Source of the DNA: an uncultured Lachnospiraceae bacterium
GTDB lineage: Bacteria; Bacillota; Clostridia; Lachnospirales; Lachnospiraceae
DNA length: 64,000 nucleotides
Assembly (NCBI GenBank): GCA_910587295.1
Contig: CAJULP010000058.1
Span: 1 to 64,000, forward strand
Reading direction: 5' to 3'
Shown: positions 8,054-16,226 of the stretch, one piece after another
How positions within the stretch are numbered: the stretch's first letter is position 1
Layout of the letters: the number at the start of each line of letters is the position of its first letter
Translations under genes and position numbers: made by a program
The notes under the pieces: generated by a model
What the model was told of the DNA's origin: nothing
The model's database searches: none
The model's input: the letters and a program-made list of their open reading frames with translations, nothing else

Positions 8054-9142
8054 ATGATTTCTAATCAGGTATTGCAGAACACAATTGACGGGTTGAAGGG
8101 GATTGCCAGGGTTGAATTTTGCATTATGGACACGGATGGCAAAGAGATTGCGTCCACAGCTTCGAACATGTCGGGCTGTTCGGCGGAAGCGGCGGATTTT
8201 GCCAAGTCTCCGGCGGATTCCCAGGAGATTAAGGGATTTCAATATTTTAAGGTATATGATGAACAGCAGCTGGAATATATCCTGATTGCGGCAGGGATTG
8301 GTGAAGATGTTTATATGGTAGGGAAGATGACGGCTTTCCAGATCCAGAATCTTCTTGTTGCATACAAGGAGCGGTTTGATAAAGATAATTTTATTAAGAA
8401 TCTGCTGCTGGATAATCTGCTCCTGATCGATATTTACAGCCGTGCCAAGAAGCTCCACATCCAGACGGATGTAAAGCGGGTGGTCATGATCGTTGAGACT
8501 GCCGATGGCAGGGATAATAATGTGCTTGAGACCATGCGGATTTATTTTGGCAGCGGCAGCCGGGATTTTATTACGGCAGTGGATGAAAATAATGTGGTTG
8601 TGGTCAAGGATCTCTCTGACGGTGAAAACCCGGCAGATATTGAAAGGGCGGCGCTGGGGATTGAAGGCTATCTCATAAAAGAAGGGATGGAGGATATCCA
8701 TATTGCTTACGGAACGGTAGTTAAGGAGATCAAAGAAGTAAGCCGTTCTTACAAAGAAGCCAAAATGGCGATGGATGTAGGGAAGATCTTTTTTGATGAC
8801 AGGAACATTATGGCTTACAGTGAATTGGGGATTGGCCGTTTGATCTATCAGCTTCCCATGCCTCTTTGTAAGATGTTTATCAAAGAAATCTTTGGCGGGA
8901 AAAGCCCGGATGATTTTGATGAGGAAACATTGACCACGATCAGTAAATTTTTTGAAAACAGCCTGAACGTATCAGAAACATCCAGGCAGTTATTTATACA
9001 TAGAAATACGCTTGTCTATCGTTTAGATAAGCTGCAGAAAAATACAGGGCTTGACTTAAGGGTATTTGAGGATGCTATCACATTCAGGATTGCACTTATG
9101 GTAGTCAAGTATATGAATTACATGGAAAGTTTTGAATATTAA
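8054..9142 (+). CDS. CdaR/PucR-type transcriptional regulator
   Basis: A 362-residue regulator. The N-terminal part (about residues 1-130) resembles the sugar-diacid sensor domain. A central GGDEF-like region (about 130-270) follows, and the C-terminus (about 295-360) is the PucR-type helix-turn-helix, with the hallmark SETSRQLFIHRNTLVYRLDK. Such proteins usually respond to a small carboxylic acid. It is transcribed from its own region (TATAAT at 8015-8020) and has GGGAGAAGGG before the ATG. The downstream cell-wall genes are not an obvious target, and the ligand is unknown. Confidence 0.85.
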   Translation: MISNQVLQNTIDGLKGIARVEFCIMDTDGKEIASTASNMSGCSAEAADFAKSPADSQEIKGFQYFKVYDEQQLEYILIAAGIGEDVYMVGKMTAFQIQNLLVAYKERFDKDNFIKNLLLDNLLLIDIYSRAKKLHIQTDVKRVVMIVETADGRDNNVLETMRIYFGSGSRDFITAVDENNVVVVKDLSDGENPADIERAALGIEGYLIKEGMEDIHIAYGTVVKEIKEVSRSYKEAKMAMDVGKIFFDDRNIMAYSELGIGRLIYQLPMPLCKMFIKEIFGGKSPDDFDEETLTTISKFFENSLNVSETSRQLFIHRNTLVYRLDKLQKNTGLDLRVFEDAITFRIALMVVKYMNYMESFEY

Positions 9143-9163
9143 AAAATACAGAGGTGAACGGCT

Positions 9164-9910
9164 TTGGTAAAGAGTGAGGTAAAGGGCAGGAAGAGAAAAC
9201 GGTCATTTTCCGGGAGTGATGAGATCATCACGCTGGAAAATGTGAGCAAGGCGTATGCCACAGGGGCGCCGGCCCTAAATGGTGTGGATCTGCATATTAA
9301 AAAGGGCGAATTTGTTTTTATCGTGGGAGACAGCGGGTCCGGAAAGTCTACCATGATCAAACTTCTCCTCCGGGAGCTGGTGCCTACATCCGGGAACATT
9401 ATTGTAATGGGTTATGACTTAGTGCGAATCCGCCACAGGAAGATTCCGAAATTCCGCAGGAACTTAGGGATCGTGTTCCAGGACTTCCGGCTTTTGAAGG
9501 ACAGGAATGTTTACGAGAACGTGGCTTTTGCACAGAGAATTATCCAGGCATCCAGCAAGGATATTAAACGGAATGTGCCCAGTATTTTAGCGACGGTAGG
9601 TCTTGCGGGCAAATATAAGGCAAAGCCGAGGCAGCTTTCCGGCGGGGAGCAGCAGAGGGTGGCAATCGCAAGAGCTCTTGTAAACCGGCCTACGATTCTT
9701 CTTGCGGATGAGCCAACGGGTAACTTAGACCCGAAGAACTCGTGGGAGATCATGAAGCTTTTGGAGCAGATCAATGAAAACGGCACTACGGTGCTGGTGG
9801 TAACGCACAACAGAGAAATTGTCAATGCCATGCAGAAAAGAGTCGTGACTATGAAAAAGGGCGTCATAGTAAGCGATGAGGAAAAAGGTGGTTATATCGA
9901 TGAGGATTAG
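9164..9910 (+). CDS. ftsE: Cell division ATP-binding protein FtsE
   Basis: A 248-residue ABC ATPase that powers the FtsEX complex at the division site. Walker A is GDSGSGKS (55-62), the signature is LSGGEQQR and Walker B is [12 protein letters not shown]. About 20 basic residues precede the usual family start. The start codon is TTG, with GAGGTG at proper spacing; an internal start nearer to the [10 protein letters not shown] segment has no better site. It overlaps ftsX by 11 bases. FtsEX activates a murein hydrolase across the membrane, and the M23 gene that follows is the natural partner. Confidence 0.95.
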   Translation: MVKSEVKGRKRKRSFSGSDEIITLENVSKAYATGAPALNGVDLHIKKGEFVFIVGDSGSGKSTMIKLLLRELVPTSGNIIVMGYDLVRIRHRKIPKFRRNLGIVFQDFRLLKDRNVYENVAFAQRIIQASSKDIKRNVPSILATVGLAGKYKAKPRQLSGGEQQRVAIARALVNRPTILLADEPTGNLDPKNSWEIMKLLEQINENGTTVLVVTHNREIVNAMQKRVVTMKKGVIVSDEEKGGYIDED

Positions 9911-10796
9911 TACGTTTTTTTACACACTCAGACAGGGGTTTATCAATATTTTCAGGAATAAATGGTTTACCCTGGCTTCTATAGCCACGATTGGGGCCTG
10001 CCTGTTTTTGTTTGGCCTGTTTTACTCCATCCTTGCCAATTTTCAGAACATTGTAAAAACAGCCCAGGAAGGGGTCTGCGTTACGGTCTTTTTTGACGAA
10101 GGGATAAGCGAAGAAAAGATAGCGGAGATTGGCGTGCTGATCGACAAGAGGATGGAAGTGTCCAAAAAGGTCTTTATTTCTGCGGATGAAGCTTGGGAGA
10201 GCTTTAAGGAAGAATATCTTGGGGAATATGCAGATGGGTTTACGGAAAATCCTCTGGCGGATTCGGCAAGCTATGAGATTTATTTGAGTGATGTTTCCAT
10301 GCAGCCTGCGTTGGTGACATATCTGGAAGGGGTGAATGGAATCAGAACGGTGAACCGTTCTGAGATCACGGCTACTACGTTGACCGGCGTGAATGCCCTT
10401 GTGGCATACATATCTATTGGCATTATCGCAATCTTGTTTGCCGTCTCTATTTTCCTGATCAGCAATACTGTGACCATCGGGATTGCGGTGAGGAAGGAAG
10501 AGATTACGATCATGAAATATATCGGAGCCACCGACTTTTTTGTCCGCTCCCCCTTTGTGATAGAAGGTATGCTGATCGGTGTGATCGGGGCGATGATACC
10601 GATTGGTGTTATTTATGTTCTTTATAATAAGATTATTGAATATATTATGGTGAAATTTTCTATGTTGACCAGATTGTTGTCCTTCCTGCCGGTGGAAGAG
10701 GTTTTTCACATCCTGCTTCCGGTTTCTGTCCTGATGGGGGTAGGGATTGGTTTCCTTGGAAGTATTACAACAGTTAGAAAGCACCTAAGAGTATAA
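9900..10796 (+). CDS. ftsX: Cell division membrane protein FtsX
   Basis: A 298-residue membrane protein with the FtsX layout: cytoplasmic N-tail, first membrane segment (about 25-45), a large extracellular loop (about 50-160) and three further membrane segments at the C-terminal half. The loop transmits the ATPase signal to a peptidoglycan hydrolase. The open frame starts 24 bases earlier, but AAGGTGG sits eight bases before the ATG at 9900, and the protein then begins with the usual [13 protein letters not shown]. The start lies inside ftsE. Confidence 0.95.
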   Translation: MRISTFFYTLRQGFINIFRNKWFTLASIATIGACLFLFGLFYSILANFQNIVKTAQEGVCVTVFFDEGISEEKIAEIGVLIDKRMEVSKKVFISADEAWESFKEEYLGEYADGFTENPLADSASYEIYLSDVSMQPALVTYLEGVNGIRTVNRSEITATTLTGVNALVAYISIGIIAILFAVSIFLISNTVTIGIAVRKEEITIMKYIGATDFFVRSPFVIEGMLIGVIGAMIPIGVIYVLYNKIIEYIMVKFSMLTRLLSFLPVEEVFHILLPVSVLMGVGIGFLGSITTVRKHLRV

Positions 10797-10809
10797 TGAA
10801 AGGTTGCCT

Positions 10810-12030
10810 ATGAAGCGGTGGAAAAGATTATTTTGTGTGGCGCTTGGGTTTATCCTGGTTTTGGGAACGGCTTCTAAATATCAGGTTCCGGCTTTTGCCA
10901 GTGAGCTGACCAACGACAGTATCAAACAAAAAGAAGCGGAGATCAATAAGGCTAAAGACGAAAAAAAAGCGTTACAGAGCGGGCTTACCAATGTAAAAGA
11001 AATCAAGAAACAGCTTGAAAAATCCAAAGCGGAGCTTGCCGATTATGTGGAAGAACTGGATGCGGAGCTTGTGGCCATTCAAAATAAAATTAATGACCTT
11101 AAGAACCTGATCACGGAAAAAGAAGAGGAAATCGACCAAAAGGCACAGGAGCTGACAGAGGCTCTTTCGGTCCAGCAGGCACAATATGAAGCAATGAAAT
11201 CCAGGATCAAGTTCATGTATGAAAAGGGCGACAGTCTTTCCCTTGAGCTTTTGTTTGGGTCAGACAGCTTTGGGGATATGCTGAGCAAGGCGGAGTATAT
11301 TGAGATGCTTTCCGCTTATGACCGGAGGATGTTGGACGAATATGTCGCTTATGCTGAGTATGTGGCTCTTTGCAAGCAGAGCCTTGAGGAGGAAAAGGAA
11401 GTCCTTGACGAGGCAAAGGCGGCAGTGGAGGAGGAAGAGGCTTCCCTTAACGAACTGATCGAGGCAAAGGAGCAGGAGATGTACCGTGTTTCCGGTGATA
11501 TCCAAAATAAGGAAGCGGCAATCAGGGAGTACGAAGCGGATATTGCGGAGCAGAATGATGCGATTAAGGCCCTAGAGGCGGCTGTTGCGGAGGAGCGGAA
11601 AAAGCTTGCCGCAGAACAGGGGCGTAAGTATGATGGTGGTATGTTTACTTGGCCTGCCCCTTCTTACACCAGGATTTCCGATGAATACGGAAACAGGATG
11701 CATCCTACGTTAGGGATACAGAAGTTTCACAATGGGATTGACATGGCGGCGCCCGGCGGCAGTGCGATTCTTGCCGCTTATAACGGGAAAGTGGTTGCGG
11801 CGGATTATAATGGCAGTATGGGGAATTATATTATGATCGACCATGGTGACAGTCTTTACACAATATACATGCATGCATCGGCGCTTTACGTCTCCAAGGG
11901 GGCGGAAGTTTCCAAAGGAGATAAGATTGCGGCAGTAGGGAGTACAGGGCGGTCTACCGGGAACCATCTGCATTTCAGTGTCCGGTTGAACGGGAATTAT
12001 GTGAATCCGCGGAATTATCTGGGATCGTAA
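10810..12030 (+). CDS. EnvC/PcsB-like murein hydrolase, M23 family
   Basis: A 406-residue exported protein: signal peptide (1-30), long coiled coil (about 40-265) rich in Lys/Glu, and a C-terminal LytM/M23 domain (about 285-405). The domain keeps the zinc ligands: HNGID near its start and the HLHF motif near its end, so it should be an active endopeptidase. A coiled coil plus hydrolase next to ftsEX matches EnvC of proteobacteria and PcsB of streptococci, which FtsX activates. The ATG at 10810 is chosen over an upstream TTG because AAAGG lies six bases before it. It is 13 bases after ftsX. Confidence 0.92.
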   Translation: MKRWKRLFCVALGFILVLGTASKYQVPAFASELTNDSIKQKEAEINKAKDEKKALQSGLTNVKEIKKQLEKSKAELADYVEELDAELVAIQNKINDLKNLITEKEEEIDQKAQELTEALSVQQAQYEAMKSRIKFMYEKGDSLSLELLFGSDSFGDMLSKAEYIEMLSAYDRRMLDEYVAYAEYVALCKQSLEEEKEVLDEAKAAVEEEEASLNELIEAKEQEMYRVSGDIQNKEAAIREYEADIAEQNDAIKALEAAVAEERKKLAAEQGRKYDGGMFTWPAPSYTRISDEYGNRMHPTLGIQKFHNGIDMAAPGGSAILAAYNGKVVAADYNGSMGNYIMIDHGDSLYTIYMHASALYVSKGAEVSKGDKIAAVGSTGRSTGNHLHFSVRLNGNYVNPRNYLGS

Positions 12031-12074
12031 ATTCTCTGTAAGAATAAAATAAAAACAGGAATGGAGAGAGAAGA

Positions 12075-13376
12075 TTGGATAGATCATCGGATTTGGATGC
12101 CTTATCAGTGGAGGATGAGGAGAAACGGCAGCAGGAAGATAAGAAACTAGTCCGCAAAAGCTTTTTGAACGGTATGCTGTTTGGCGCCCTTACGGTTTCT
12201 TTGATTTTGGTCTGTGCTTATGTGGCGGGGAAAATGGCTTTTGATCTGTTTGCGGTGCGGAAAACCGGCGCCCAGGCAGCACAAGACGGCAGTGTGGTAA
12301 GTACGGAGACCATCCAAAAGATGCGCACCATTGAAGAAATGGTAGATGCTTATTATTATGGCGATGAAGTGACCGCTGGGGAGCTTCAGGACGGCGTGTA
12401 CAAAGGGATGGTAAAGGCTTTAGGGGATCCTTATTCAGAATATTTTTCCAAGGAAGAATTAGAAGATGTGGTAAACAATAACCAGGGGATTTCCTATGGG
12501 ATCGGAGCGATGATCTCTATCAATACGAATCTGAACACGGCCATGATCAGCGGTGTGTTAGAGGAAAGCCCGGCAATGGAGGCAGGACTTAAGGAAGGCG
12601 ACATCATTTATAAAGTAGGGGATGAGTTTACTCAGGGAATGAGCCTTTCTAAGGTAGTCAGTCTGGTGAAGGGCAGAGAAGGTACTATCGTGAACCTGAC
12701 CATTTACAGGGAGGGAGAACCGGATTACCTGGAAATGGAGATTGTCAGGGCCAAGCAGATCGAGACTACCACAGTAGATAGTGGCATGATAGAGGGGCAT
12801 GACGAAATCGGTTACCTGCGGATCCGGGAATTTGAAGGGGTAACGCCGGATCAGTTTACGGAAGCCATGGCAGTATTGAAAGAAAATGGGATGAGAGGCC
12901 TGGTCTTAGACTTAAGGAGCAACCCGGGAGGGGATTTGACAGCAGTGGTGGATGTGGCAAGGCAGATCCTTCCGGCAGGGCTTATCGTTTATACAGAGGA
13001 TAAAGCAGGAAACAGGAAAGAGTATACCTGTGACGGCACCCATGAATTGCAGATGCCGCTGGTAGTGCTGACCAATGAGTATTCCGCAAGCGCTTCCGAG
13101 ATCTTGGCGGGGGCGATCAAGGATTATAATAAGGGTACGTTGATCGGAACCACTACCTTTGGGAAAGGGATTGTGCAACGGATCAACAGGCTGAAGGACG
13201 GAACGGCGATCAAGCTTACGGTGAGCGCATACTTTACGCCTTCCGGGAAGAATATCCATGGGATAGGAATCAAGCCGGATATCGTGCTGGAATATGATGA
13301 TGAGGCTTATGAGGCGGACGGAACGGATAATCAGGTAATGAAGGCGATTGAGGTATTGGAAGGGAAAATTGGATAA
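12075..13376 (+). CDS. CtpA-like S41 carboxyl-terminal processing protease
   Basis: A 433-residue membrane-anchored serine protease. A cytoplasmic, charged N-tail leads into one membrane segment (about 35-55), then a PDZ domain (about 130-215) and the S41 catalytic domain. The nucleophile is the Ser in EYSASASEI and the general base Lys is in TTFGKGIVQ, both in the expected places. The start is TTG at 12075, with GGAGAG upstream; other frames give no sensible N-terminus. Position after ftsEX and the M23 hydrolase suggests that it trims or degrades cell-wall enzymes, as CtpA-type proteases do in other bacteria. Confidence 0.9.
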   Translation: MDRSSDLDALSVEDEEKRQQEDKKLVRKSFLNGMLFGALTVSLILVCAYVAGKMAFDLFAVRKTGAQAAQDGSVVSTETIQKMRTIEEMVDAYYYGDEVTAGELQDGVYKGMVKALGDPYSEYFSKEELEDVVNNNQGISYGIGAMISINTNLNTAMISGVLEESPAMEAGLKEGDIIYKVGDEFTQGMSLSKVVSLVKGREGTIVNLTIYREGEPDYLEMEIVRAKQIETTTVDSGMIEGHDEIGYLRIREFEGVTPDQFTEAMAVLKENGMRGLVLDLRSNPGGDLTAVVDVARQILPAGLIVYTEDKAGNRKEYTCDGTHELQMPLVVLTNEYSASASEILAGAIKDYNKGTLIGTTTFGKGIVQRINRLKDGTAIKLTVSAYFTPSGKNIHGIGIKPDIVLEYDDEAYEADGTDNQVMKAIEVLEGKIG

Positions 13377-13510
13377 AAAATATTGGATATGAACGCCGTT
13401 CTTTCAAGGGCGGTCATCAACACATGGCGCAACGGATGTGTTAGATGTAGACAAAGACTTCCCCCAATTGCAGGGAGTAGCTTGATAGAGGTAAAAATGG
13501 CTAAATAAAT

Positions 13511-13546
13511 GACCGGAGCATTTGCATAGGCGGCTCCGGTCTCTTT
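13511..13546 (+). terminator. Rho-independent terminator ending the ftsEX cluster
   Basis: GACCGGAGC (13511-13519) and GCTCCGGTC (13533-13541) form a perfect 9-bp stem with a 13-base loop, followed by TCTTTT. The stretch 13377-13510 before it holds no recognised gene, only a 39-codon frame without a good ribosome site. Confidence 0.85.
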
Positions 13547-13751
13547 TAATGTATGGTTCTTTGTAACTGCGCAAAACTACCCGTATCTTGCGGCTCATGT
13601 TCTGTACCTCACTTTCTGCGGCTTTATTTCCTCTGTCCTTAACAGATTACCCCTTTTGGCTCAGTCAATGGAAACAGTTTACAGACATTCGCTGCATTCA
13701 GATAGCATTTCACAACAAAACAGGTTGCTTGAATAATTCAGGCAGATTACA
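13547..13751. other. Intergenic stretch without recognised content
   Basis: I see no gene, tRNA or clear promoter here. Base composition is a little more T-rich than the surroundings. It marks the change from the core cell-wall cluster to the accessory region. Confidence 0.4.
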
Positions 13752-13859
13752 ATGGCCGTAGGCTGCGGCTCCGCTACAGAACCGGCTGTTAAAACAGAAG
13801 AAGCCCGGTCAGGTGAAATATTGCCGGAAGAAATTTTTGGAGAGGATACCAGTTTTTAT
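13752..13859 (+). pseudogene. Fragment of a lipoprotein gene fused in frame to the next one
   Basis: An open frame of 36 codons runs without a stop into the lipoprotein gene at 13860. It begins with a lipobox-like A-V-G-C-G-S, followed by a Glu/Thr-rich linker, which is the look of a mature lipoprotein whose signal peptide has been lost. No ribosome binding site is visible at its ATG. I read it as a deletion remnant of an earlier lipoprotein. Confidence 0.4.
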
Positions 13860-14261
13860 ATGAAAAAGAAATTTATACTGATGTTTATGATTACTTTGGT
13901 AATGGGAGTGACCGCCTGCTCATCAGAATCAAAAGAGGATTCCGTATCTGTAGAGACTGATTTCCGGCAGGAAACGGATAAGGAAGAAAACACCGTGTGC
14001 GATCCCATTGCCGGAATTGTTGAAAAGTATGAAGGTAACACAATCACAATCAAAAACCCGGATGATGACATGCTCTATTATTTTTCTACGGAGAATGCCC
14101 AGATACTGGAAGGTTTTTCCACGGAGAGTGCTCAGGAAGCAGAAGGAGATCCTTCGATTGCCGTGGGCGACAAAGTGGAGATCAGCTATCGGGGGCTGAT
14201 TGACTTTGATGAAGAGCACCCAGATGAAGCTGTGAAGATTGTAGTGATTACGGTTGAATAA
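13860..14261 (+). CDS. Small lipoprotein, possibly OB-fold (DUF3221-like)
   Basis: A 133-residue protein beginning with a lipoprotein signal peptide (KKK, hydrophobic core, lipobox V-T-A-C). After an acidic linker, residues 50-130 form a small beta domain with a G-I-V-x-x-Y-E-G-N start and an I-A-V-G-D-K-V-E-I-S-Y segment. This recalls the OB-like DUF3221 lipoproteins, but the assignment is uncertain. The nearest purine-rich site (GGAGAGG, 13839-13845) is about 14 bases before the ATG, so translation may be weak or may begin in the fused upstream fragment. Confidence 0.55.
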   Translation: MKKKFILMFMITLVMGVTACSSESKEDSVSVETDFRQETDKEENTVCDPIAGIVEKYEGNTITIKNPDDDMLYYFSTENAQILEGFSTESAQEAEGDPSIAVGDKVEISYRGLIDFDEEHPDEAVKIVVITVE

Positions 14262-14346
14262 CTTTTATACACGGGAATCCCATTGTGAATGGCAATGAGA
14301 TTGCTTTCTTCTGGACTGCTTTGCCAGGGAATAGAAAACATATATC

Positions 14347-14403
14347 TTGACAACTGTCTTTTTTATGTCTTATGCTGTACTTGTTTATATAATACAGTAT
14401 AAG
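14347..14403 (+). promoter_or_regulatory. Promoter and inverted-repeat operator of the GntR operon
   Basis: TTGACA (14347-14352) and TATGCT (14371-14376) are 18 bp apart; a TATAAT also occurs at 14388-14393. An 11-bp inverted repeat, CTTATGCTGTA (14369-14379) and TACAGTATAAG (14393-14403), has one mismatch and covers the -10 region and start. This is the expected place and form of an autoregulatory operator for a YtrA-type GntR repressor. Confidence 0.65.
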
Positions 14404-14422
14404 ATACAAAGGCGGTGATGGT

Positions 14423-14809
14423 TTGGAGATTGTTGTAAGTAATAAAGTAAGTCGTCCTCTGTATGAGCAGATTGTGTCGCAGATAAAAGGACAGATTATG
14501 AGTGGAGAACTGAAGGCGGGTGAGGCGATTCCCTCTATCCGCTCTCTGGCAAAGTCGCTGCAGATCAGTGTTCTGACCGTGCAGAAGGCATATGACATCC
14601 TGCAGGAAGATGGCTTTATTGAAACGACAGCCGGAAAAGGCTGCTATGTATCTGTTAGGAATCAGGACTTCTATTTGGAAGAACAGCAAAAAAAGATAGA
14701 GGGCTGTTTCAATGATGCAATAGAAATAGCCCGTATGAGCGGAATACCGCTTGATAAATTAGTCAGCTTATTAACATTATTGTATGAGGAGGAATACAAG
14801 GAAGATTAG
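14423..14809 (+). CDS. GntR-family regulator, YtrA subfamily
   Basis: A 128-residue protein with an N-terminal winged helix (about 10-75, with the PSIRSLAKSLQISVLTVQKA recognition region) and a short C-terminal tail of about 50 residues. That length defines the YtrA subfamily, whose members repress an adjacent ABC transporter operon. The start is TTG with AGGCGGTG upstream. The genes that follow are indeed ABC transporter genes, but both are broken, so the regulator may now have only itself as a local target. Confidence 0.9.
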   Translation: MEIVVSNKVSRPLYEQIVSQIKGQIMSGELKAGEAIPSIRSLAKSLQISVLTVQKAYDILQEDGFIETTAGKGCYVSVRNQDFYLEEQQKKIEGCFNDAIEIARMSGIPLDKLVSLLTLLYEEEYKED

Positions 14810-14811
14810 CG

Positions 14812-15146
14812 ATGGCGGCAATTATCCGGATTTCCGTTGCATCTTCCCACATTACCAGTGACCTGGAGAAGATTGCCGATTATATCGTGTTTATCCATGA
14901 AGGAAAGGTCGTTTTTGAGAAGCTCAAAGATAAACTGACCGAGCGGTATGGCATCATCAAGTGCGGTGCGGCGCAGTTTGATGCACTGGATAAATCCGAT
15001 ATCATTGCGCACCGCAAAATGGACTATGAATGGCAGATCCTGGTTTCAGACCGGAAAAAATGCAGAAAAAGTATCCGAAGGCCATGGTTGTTCCGGCAAC
15101 GATTGATGAGATTATGCTGCTTTATGTAAAGGGGGAAAAGGGATGA
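14812..15146 (+). pseudogene. Broken ABC transporter ATPase (C-terminal part)
   Basis: Only the end of an ABC ATPase of the YtrB/BcrA type remains: SSHITSDLEKIADYIVF, then the helical tail. Walker A, signature and Walker B are all missing, so a large internal deletion has joined a start region to the last third. A second lesion follows near 15056-15062. The frame continues as a short wrong tail, whereas adding one A to the A-run restores a sensible ending (MVVPATIDEIMLLYVKG) that stops at 15144-15146 over the next ATG. Two independent defects make it non-functional. Confidence 0.8.
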
Positions 15147-15517
15147 AAGGTGTTTTGGGCTTTGGCTTATCCTTTTTGCTGGAAACCAGCGCACTTCTGG
15201 TTTTGACTTTGGCTGCCGCCACAACAGCAGCCTTTATCAGTATTACCAGTGATGCGAGTTCCAAATGGAATAAAAATGTTATTACCATGCCGGTATCAAG
15301 GAACCAGATCATTGATGAGAAGTTTTCATTTTACATCCTGCTTGCCGTATTGGGATTGCTTACTGCACTGATTCCCTGTGCTGTCCTTGCGTGCTTCGGT
15401 ACGGATATAACGCTTCACTCGCTATTACTGTACAGCTCTATCGGGATAAGTGCTACCCTGCTGGCTGGCGATATCATGACGAGGAGGTGGCGCATTGATC
15501 CGTATTGCAATCTGTGA
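15143..15517 (+). pseudogene. Truncated ABC-2 type permease
   Basis: The frame encodes 124 residues with three hydrophobic segments and the SKWNKNVITMPVSRNQIIDEKF motif typical of ABC-2 permeases paired with GntR/YtrA regulators. Such permeases are normally about 200 residues. The N-terminal loop seems shortened, and the C-terminus switches after SATLLAG into an unrelated tail that runs into the response regulator start. I infer internal deletions and loss of function. Confidence 0.7.
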
Positions 15518-16199
15518 TGATGAAAAACACATGTCTGATCATATAAGGTCTTTTGTTTCTGATTTTTTTCGTAAAAAGAACCGGGAGATCAGTCTCCGTA
15601 TGTTTTCCAGCGGCGAAGAGCTGTTAAGCTGCAATGGGCAGATCGACATCCTGTTTCTGGATATCCAGATGAAGGAAATGGACGGTATGGAAACGGCAAG
15701 GAAGCTGAGGGCTGGTCAGTTCCGTGGAGTTTTAATCTTCATTACGGTGCTGAAAGAGATGGTATTCCAGTCTTTTGAGGTACAGGCCTACGATTATCTG
15801 GTCAAGCCGGTGGATAAAAAACAGTTTGAAAAGACCATGGAGCGCCTTTACACTTCCATGCAGAATGCCAGCGAATACAGCCTGCTGGTGCAAAAGGGAT
15901 ATGAGGGGCGCGTCATCCCAAAGGATGAGATTGTCTTCTGTGAGATCATAGACCGGAAAATATATCTGAACCTGGTTTCCGGCGATGTTGTTGACTATTA
16001 TGAACGGATTGAAAATTTGGAAACAAAGTTAGACAAGCGTTTTTACAGATGCCACAGGAGCTATCTAATCAATTTGAAACATTTAAAAGGCTATAAAAAC
16101 GGAACTGCCTGTATGGATAATGGCAAAGAGATTCCCGTATCACGGCTGCGGAGCAAGGAGTTCTCCGGCGTTGTTCTGCAATATATGAAAAATATATAA
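15495..16199 (+). CDS. LytTR-family response regulator (AgrA-like)
   Basis: A 234-residue regulator. The receiver domain (1-120) has the acidic pair D8-D9, the phosphate acceptor D56 in LFLDIQMKEMDG, and the KP pair in DYLVKPVDKK. The DNA-binding LytTR domain (about 135-230) ends in RLRSKEF. It starts at TTG with a perfect AGGAGG seven bases upstream, inside the end of the broken permease. The histidine kinase follows after 27 bases. Such pairs commonly sense peptides, but no AgrB/AgrD-type genes are present here. Confidence 0.92.
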   Translation: MIRIAICDDEKHMSDHIRSFVSDFFRKKNREISLRMFSSGEELLSCNGQIDILFLDIQMKEMDGMETARKLRAGQFRGVLIFITVLKEMVFQSFEVQAYDYLVKPVDKKQFEKTMERLYTSMQNASEYSLLVQKGYEGRVIPKDEIVFCEIIDRKIYLNLVSGDVVDYYERIENLETKLDKRFYRCHRSYLINLKHLKGYKNGTACMDNGKEIPVSRLRSKEFSGVVLQYMKNI

Positions 16200-16226
16200 G
16201 AGTTTTTATATACGGGGGCAGGTAAC

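Noticed and set aside
10342..10363. A perfect 10-bp inverted repeat with a two-base centre inside ftsX, containing GAAC and GTTC.
   Set aside because: The spacing between GAAC and GTTC is eight, not the four needed for LexA, and the position in the middle of a coding region suggests coincidence.
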